A DNA stretch of 17,347 bases. Source: an archaeon. Lineage in GTDB: Archaea > Nanobdellota > Nanobdellia > SCGC-AAA011-G17 > GW2011-AR18. Made by a program: the position numbers and the translations under genes. Position 1 is the stretch's first letter. The number at the start of each line of letters is the position of its first letter. Positions 12,949-17,347 of the stretch are shown piece by piece. The stretch spans positions 1-17,347 of the forward strand of contig JAHFKM010000011.1 in the NCBI GenBank assembly GCA_023245385.1, written 5' to 3'. A model generated the notes under the pieces. The model did not search any database. It was not told the origin of the DNA and saw only the letters and a list, made by a program, of their open reading frames with translations.

Positions 12949-14151
12949 ATGCATTTAGGAAGGTCGAGGATTAATGTAAGTCTGGAGGAGGAGTTAGAAG
13001 ATTTGAAAGTTCCTGATTTAGAGGAAGCGCGTGAAGAAATAACTGTTGTCTCAGATGGGGGGTATTATCCGCTTGAGGTGCAGAGTGAGAGCAGAACGAG
13101 AGTTGCGCGACTGTTTGCAAATCTGGAAAGTGAAGGAGTGTACCATGCTCAAAGATTAAGATTCGAGAAAGGGAGCTGTGAGTTATCTGACGTGCTTGAT
13201 GAGGGTGAACTTGAAGAACTTACAGGTATAAATAAAGAGATTCTTAAGAGCAGAGTGGCTGAGTTCTATCGTTATGTTGAGAACAAAACGAATGAATTTA
13301 TTTCTCCGGCAGCGCTACTTTATGCGTTGCGAGCAAGTTCTAAGAAACAAGGTCTTACGAGAATGGAAGTGAGTAAAATGCTTTATTTAAGTGAGAAGAG
13401 TTTTGAAGAGCTTCTTAAAGCAGGCGTAGTAAGAATGGGCGCGGGTGGGATTGAGCTAGAAAGTGTGGCACAGCAGCAGGCAGATTTGTATTTTGAAGCG
13501 TTTGCTTGGTTGGGAGAAAATAATTTTGAAGTTCCGCAGATTGATAGTGTAAGAGATAGAAAAATAACTGTACAACAGAAAAGCAGTCAACGTTCTGGAG
13601 TCGTTCGTGAAGTGATTGCAAGCAGAAATCCTGATGGGAGCTACGCTCTTTCTTTAATACTTTCAAATGGGGCCAGTCTTCCTGCAGAGCTGAGGTATGT
13701 GTCTGAAAAAGATGTTGTTAAAGCGAGCATAGCAACGGCTAAGAAGGAGCTTGCTTCGTTAGTTTATCCTGATATTTTAAGAAATGGAGAGGGTCAGCGT
13801 TGGAGAAATGTTCTTCCAGAACTTCGTATCTGTTATAGCGTTGAGGGAGAACAGTTAGAAATTATTGGAATGTATAATCCTGAGGAGGGAGAGTGTGCTA
13901 AACTTTACCCAAAACAATATTCAGTTGATCCAAAAAAAGAAGTAGGAAAACAGGGAAAGGAGTTAACAAGAGTGTATGATTTGAAAAGGATAGAGAGTGT
14001 TGCGGGGATTCGGGCAGGTTCTATTTCTGAGGATCTTAAAGAGACATTGGTGAGAACAGGGATTTTAGAAATGGAAGCGCGGAGAGTGTATATTAAACCA
14101 GAAAATGTTGAACGTCTTAAAAGTTTTTATAAAAGGTACGAGCGAAGATAA
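12949..14151 (+). CDS. Protein of unknown function sharing a repeated domain with the preceding gene
   Basis: No known family was recognised. Residues about 51-205 are homologous to 302-450 of the upstream protein (VARLFANLESEGVY against VAKLFENLKVQGYY). Within this part, GLTRMEVSKMLYLSEKSFEE followed by LLKAGVVRMGAGGIELESV resembles a helix-turn-helix of the excisionase/MerR kind (T-x-x-E-x-x-x-x-L-x-x-S, then G and a short wing). Residues 215-325 are a beta-rich segment. The C-terminus, 341-396, is a second HTH-like unit (VYDLKRIESVAGIRAGSISE, then RVYIKPENVERLKSFYKRY). It starts 26 bases after the upstream stop, with no clear promoter of its own, so cotranscription is likely. Its stop is 3 bases from that of the convergent aminopeptidase gene. 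Confidence 0.82.
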   Translation: MHLGRSRINVSLEEELEDLKVPDLEEAREEITVVSDGGYYPLEVQSESRTRVARLFANLESEGVYHAQRLRFEKGSCELSDVLDEGELEELTGINKEILKSRVAEFYRYVENKTNEFISPAALLYALRASSKKQGLTRMEVSKMLYLSEKSFEELLKAGVVRMGAGGIELESVAQQQADLYFEAFAWLGENNFEVPQIDSVRDRKITVQQKSSQRSGVVREVIASRNPDGSYALSLILSNGASLPAELRYVSEKDVVKASIATAKKELASLVYPDILRNGEGQRWRNVLPELRICYSVEGEQLEIIGMYNPEEGECAKLYPKQYSVDPKKEVGKQGKELTRVYDLKRIESVAGIRAGSISEDLKETLVRTGILEMEARRVYIKPENVERLKSFYKRYERR

Positions 14152-14154
14152 GTT

Positions 14155-15159
14155 TTAGAGAAAGTAGGTTCCGTTTTCAAAGATTTGCGTTTCTCCAATA
14201 AAGATTTTATCTACGTTACAAAAGATGTCGACATGGTATTTTTGGTAAATGTGTTTATTTATTTTTTTACGATACATTGCGTGTTTTAAGCCGAGAGAGA
14301 AGTGTGCGCCGGAAAAGCGTTCGAAGCAGGTGGGTTCTGTGATTCTGTTTGCGAATCCTAGAGCGCGGTTTAAGCCGAATCCTATTTCTCTGATTTGTAC
14401 TTTGTCTCCTTCTTCGCTTTTGATTGCTTTGAGGATTTGTTCAAATCGTTCTGGTCCTGTGTGGGAAACTAAGCATCCGTCTTTAATGGTGACAGTAAAT
14501 GGTTCGCACCAGCAGGTTTTGTGATCGCTTGCTGGAAAAGCAAAGACGAGGATAGAGCCATTTATTTTGTCGAGTTCTTTTGCTTCAGTAAAGATTTCTC
14601 CGATGGGAAAGCCGGAAGAGCCGGTGGCTTGATGGGTGAAGTCTCCAGTGTTTTTAATTGGTTTTTCGTAGGAAGAATTAATGACTAAGTTTAGTCCGTT
14701 TCCGGATTTGTAGGTGATCGAAATTTTATTTTCTAAAAGTTTTTCTATTTTTTCAGTCATCGTTAAATAGTAAGGTGTGTCGTACTGTAGAGAGTGAATG
14801 TACGTTGGGATTTCAGATTCTTGATTAAGAGATAAGCGTGTGTGTTCAATGACTTGGTGTCCTTGGCGAAATAAATCTGCTCGTAAACGATGTTTGGTCA
14901 TGCGGAAGGAAAAGCTTTGCACGAGGATAACAAGAGAGCGAGCGGGGAGTTTTGCAAATTCTTCTAAGATTTGTTCTTCAGTGTGCTTGTCGAAGTTAAT
15001 TTTTTTATTTGGATAAATTGAAAGTACTTCTTTATATCCTTCTGAAAGTATTTTAGCAAGTGTACATTGTTCATCATAGACTAAGAGAACGAACGTGCTA
15101 GAACTAATTTGATAATTTTTAAGAAGAATATCTTGTAAGTGTTTGTAAAGCTCTTCCAT
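14155..15159 (-). CDS. M29-like (aminopeptidase T-like) metallopeptidase
   Basis: The C-terminal half carries the pattern of the M29 aminopeptidase fold: GFPIGEIFTEA with Glu188, a strand and glycine pattern FTVTIKDGCLVSH, VQIREIGFGLNRALG with Glu258, GAHFSLGLKH with His286, and YHVDIF with His309 and Asp311. These match the usual dinuclear metal ligands, so it may be an active aminopeptidase cleaving N-terminal residues in the cytosol. The first 140 residues are a less conserved alpha/beta domain. At 334 residues it is shorter than bacterial AmpS/PepS (about 410). A TATA-like TTTTTTAAAC (minus strand, about 15183-15192) lies 27 bases upstream of the ATG. The specificity is unknown. Confidence 0.75.
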   Translation of the reverse strand: MEELYKHLQDILLKNYQISSSTFVLLVYDEQCTLAKILSEGYKEVLSIYPNKKINFDKHTEEQILEEFAKLPARSLVILVQSFSFRMTKHRLRADLFRQGHQVIEHTRLSLNQESEIPTYIHSLQYDTPYYLTMTEKIEKLLENKISITYKSGNGLNLVINSSYEKPIKNTGDFTHQATGSSGFPIGEIFTEAKELDKINGSILVFAFPASDHKTCWCEPFTVTIKDGCLVSHTGPERFEQILKAIKSEEGDKVQIREIGFGLNRALGFANRITEPTCFERFSGAHFSLGLKHAMYRKKINKHIYQKYHVDIFCNVDKIFIGETQIFENGTYFL

Positions 15160-15249
15160 AAAGAAATTGAGAAGAATAAAGGTTTAAAAAATGAACGTTG
15201 CTTTTTTGTAAAGGAATAAATTGCTAAAAATCTTATTTTTCAGGAGGAA

Positions 15250-15289
15250 GTTTTAAATAAAAGGGGGGAATGAAAAGTCAGAGAGGTTT
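15250..15289 (+). promoter_or_regulatory. Promoter and ribosome site of the 15296 gene
   Basis: GTTTTAAATAAAAGG (15250-15264) is TATA-like and lies about 40 bases from the ATG, so this gene should have a leader of about 14 bases. GAGAGG at 15281-15286 could act as a Shine-Dalgarno site. This differs from the leaderless style of most genes here. Confidence 0.45.
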
Positions 15290-15295
15290 ACTCCC

Positions 15296-15733
15296 ATGCT
15301 CTGTGTTAATAACTATTCTAAACAGTATATTGATGAATGTCGTTCAAGGATCGATTTACAACTTTCTACATACAAAAAATTGCTGGAAACAGCGAGAAAT
15401 AAAATTGAGAAAGATGAACGGGTACTTAACGCAGCGATTGAATCTTTTGAACCGCTTTTCTTTAATAATCTCGTTCTACTGTTGGATGCTCTTTTTGTTC
15501 ATAGAACCAGAGCTAGAGAAAAAAAGGATGGCAATCCATTAAATGAAGTGAGGATTATGTGCCGTTCAATAATGGAGAACAATAACAGAATGTGCGCGGA
15601 CAATACGATAAAATTAAATCCAGCTAAGTCTGTGTTAAAATATAAAGTTGGGGATGAAATTAAATTAAACGAAGAAGGTTTTTCACGATTATCAAATTCT
15701 TTTTTTTCTGAAATAGAAAATAAATATTTGTAA
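15296..15733 (+). CDS. Conserved hypothetical protein, 145 residues
   Basis: The N-terminal third is a long charged helix (YIDECRSRIDLQLSTYKKLL). The middle contains FEPLFFNNLVLLLDALFVHR followed by KDGNPLNEVRIMC, and the end contains KSVLKYKVGDEIKLNEEGFS and FFSEIENKYL. I recall similar uncharacterised proteins from bacteria, with the NNxVLxLDxxFVHR and GKDGNPLNEVR blocks, so a bacterial origin is possible, but I cannot confirm this. No catalytic motif, signal peptide or membrane segment is evident; the His-Arg and Asp-Gly-Asn-Pro-Leu-Asn-Glu run looks like a functional site. The ATG at 15296 follows a ribosome site. It is convergent with the copper ATPase gene, 13 bases apart. Confidence 0.72.
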   Translation: MLCVNNYSKQYIDECRSRIDLQLSTYKKLLETARNKIEKDERVLNAAIESFEPLFFNNLVLLLDALFVHRTRAREKKDGNPLNEVRIMCRSIMENNNRMCADNTIKLNPAKSVLKYKVGDEIKLNEEGFSRLSNSFFSEIENKYL

Positions 15734-15746
15734 ACTAAGAAAATTC

Positions 15747-17347
15747 TTATAATTTTTTATATTTAAGTAACAGTGAATTGCTTACTACACTTACTGAACT
15801 CATGGCCATTGCTCCTCCTGCAATAATTGGGGATAAGAGCCAGCCTGTGAAGGGATAAAGTATTCCTGCTGCGATAGGGATTCCTAATATGTTGTAGAAT
15901 AATGCCCAGAACATGTTTTGTTTAATTTTTGCAATGGTCATCTTGCTTAGCTTAATCGCGCGAGGAACGTCTAGTAAATCGTTTCTCATCAAGATGATGT
16001 TTCCTGTTTCCATGGCTACGTCAGTTCCGGAGCTCATAGCGATTCCTATATCTGCTTGGGCTAAGGCTGGAGCATCGTTGATTCCGTCTCCGATCATTGC
16101 AACCTTTCCTTGTGCTTGTAACTTTTTTACGTAATTTGCTTTTTCTTCTGGTAGGACTTCTGCGAATACATTTTTAATTCCTACTTGCTTTGCAATGGCC
16201 TGAGCGGTTCTTAGATTGTCTCCGGTGATCATATACACTTCTAAGTTTAATGTTTGTAATTTTTTTACTGCTTCAGCAGAGGTTTCTTTTACTGTATCCG
16301 CAACAGCAACGAGGCCAAGCACTTTTCCTTTCGTTCCAAGTAGCATTACGGTTTTTCCTTGTTCTTCTAGTTTATGCATTTGTTTGTTAAGGTTTGTTGT
16401 ATTTATTTTATAGTTCTTCATTAATTTTTCATTTCCAAAATAATACGTACTTGAGTTGAGCTTCGCGGTAATTCCATGACCGGAAATAGCTTTGAATTCA
16501 GATGGTTTTTGTAGTTTTATTTTCTGTTCTTCAGCGTGATGCACAATTGCTTCAGCAAGAGGGTGTTCAGATTCTTTCTCGATGCTCGCAGTAAGAACAA
16601 GCAATTCTTTCTCAGAAATATTTCCGAAGGGAATCAGATCGGTAAGTTCTGGCTTTCCTTTTGTTAAGGTTCCAGTCTTGTCGAAGATAACGTGTTTTAC
16701 TTTGTGTGTTGTTTCTAAAATGTCTCCACCCTTAATTAAAATTCCTCGTTTCGCGCCTTTTCCTGTTCCGACCATAATCGCAGTAGGTGTAGCAAGTCCT
16801 AAAGAACAGGGGCAAGCGATCACTAAGACAGCAACAGCGGTCAACAATGCGAAGGATATTGTTTTTCCACCCACAAAAATCCACAGGAAAAAAGTAACTA
16901 GCGCAATACCAATCACCGCAGGAACAAAATATGAAGAGACGACATCTGCAAAACGTTGAATTGGCGCTTTTCTTCCCTGCGCATCTTCAATCAATGCAAC
17001 AATGTGGGCAAGAATTGTGTTCTTTCCAACTTTCGTTGCTTTGAAACGAAGACTTCCATGTTTGTTTATTGTTCCTCCAATCACAGAAGAGCCAACAGTC
17101 TTTTCCATAGGGATGCTTTCACCAGTGACCATACTTTCGTCAACAGAGGAATCACCGCTTATTACAAGTCCGTCAACAGGAATCTTTTCTCCGGGTTTAA
17201 CCAGAATAATGTCTCCTTCAAGCACGTCTTCAATAGGGACTTTTATTTCTTTTTTATTTCTTAAAACTAAGGCTGTTTTCGGAGAGATACTCATCAGTTT
17301 CTGAATCGCTTCGCTGGTTTTTCCTTTGGCAAGCGCTTCTAGTAACT
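15747..17347 (-). CDS. copA: P1B-type copper-transporting ATPase, 3' portion (start lies beyond the window)
   Basis: This membrane pump moves Cu(I) out of the cytosol using ATP. Numbering from the Met at 17294, the actuator-domain TGES is at 57-60, the metal-binding membrane motif CPC at 161-163 (IACPCSLGLATPTA), the phosphorylation site DKTGT at 205-209, the P1B-specific SEHPLA at 242-247 and the hinge GDGINDAP at 402-409. The final membrane pair includes MAMSSVSVVSNS, where MSS is typical of the copper-type subgroup. Upstream of that Met the frame stays open to the window edge (LLEALAKGKTSEAIQKL), so the Met at 17294 is internal and the N-terminal metal-binding and first membrane segments are outside. 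Cu(I) rather than Ag or Cu(II) specificity is the usual inference from CPC plus MSS. Confidence 0.95.
   Translation of the reverse strand, partial: LLEALAKGKTSEAIQKLMSISPKTALVLRNKKEIKVPIEDVLEGDIILVKPGEKIPVDGLVISGDSSVDESMVTGESIPMEKTVGSSVIGGTINKHGSLRFKATKVGKNTILAHIVALIEDAQGRKAPIQRFADVVSSYFVPAVIGIALVTFFLWIFVGGKTISFALLTAVAVLVIACPCSLGLATPTAIMVGTGKGAKRGILIKGGDILETTHKVKHVIFDKTGTLTKGKPELTDLIPFGNISEKELLVLTASIEKESEHPLAEAIVHHAEEQKIKLQKPSEFKAISGHGITAKLNSSTYYFGNEKLMKNYKINTTNLNKQMHKLEEQGKTVMLLGTKGKVLGLVAVADTVKETSAEAVKKLQTLNLEVYMITGDNLRTAQAIAKQVGIKNVFAEVLPEEKANYVKKLQAQGKVAMIGDGINDAPALAQADIGIAMSSGTDVAMETGNIILMRNDLLDVPRAIKLSKMTIAKIKQNMFWALFYNILGIPIAAGILYPFTGWLLSPIIAGGAMAMSSVSVVSNSLLLKYKKL

Noticed and set aside
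15913..17304. Plus-strand ORFs opposite the copper ATPase gene
   Set aside because: All overlap well-supported ATPase motifs on the minus strand and show no family features.
1..17347. CRISPR array, insertion sequence or rRNA
   Set aside because: No regularly spaced direct repeats, no transposase motifs or terminal inverted repeats, and no rRNA-like stretches were seen by eye.

Overview
The window looks like a compact, AT-rich archaeal chromosome, most likely a DPANN-type lineage such as Woesearchaeota or Pacearchaeota; that placement is inference. The archaeal signs are a Dph2 diphthamide enzyme, a ZPR1 zinc-finger protein, an archaeal/eukaryal-type glycyl-tRNA synthetase, TATA boxes about 26 bases upstream of start codons with little or no leader, and tRNA genes with short introns that fold into bulge-helix-bulge (BHB) splicing motifs. 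Genes are packed tightly, often with 3 bases between convergent stop codons and about 53 bases between divergent start codons.

Layout. 1-5.2 kb is mainly housekeeping: a truncated HAD hydrolase and ZPR1 (divergent), dph2 and a C39-like peptidase (divergent), a 117-residue orphan, and glyS. 4.5-5.6 kb holds a two-gene cassette, a HEPN-like protein and a MNT nucleotidyltransferase. It reads toward glyS from a promoter surrounded by three copies of the palindrome TACAnnTGTA and resembles a toxin-antitoxin pair. 5.7-7.5 kb is an accessory patch: tRNA-Ala(GGC), gene debris, a LAGLIDADG endonuclease whose end overlaps tRNA-Ala(CGC), and more debris. The debris on the two sides can be joined into one broken minus-strand gene, so the endonuclease and its tRNA may have been inserted there. 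7.3-9.8 kb has a radical SAM enzyme with some viperin-like features, a Cys/His-rich orphan, a small Lys-rich ORF that may be the tail of a frameshifted gene, and a HIT hydrolase.

tRNA-Met(CAU), with an intron in its T arm, precedes a 4-kb pair of large unknown proteins (934 and 400 residues). These share a domain of about 150 residues, present once in the smaller protein and apparently twice in the larger. The window closes with an M29-like aminopeptidase, a conserved hypothetical, and the 3' part of a copper-type P1B ATPase.

How the parts relate: ZPR1 and Dph2 both act around elongation factor biology, and with GlyRS and the tRNAs they give a translation theme. The HEPN/MNT cassette, the homing endonuclease, the gene fragments and the large paralogs are the accessory layer. 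The strongest candidates for something undescribed are the 934/400-residue paralog pair, the operator-flanked HEPN/MNT cassette with an atypical HEPN motif, and the run of three tRNAs that each carry a 19-30 base intron at a different non-anticodon position.
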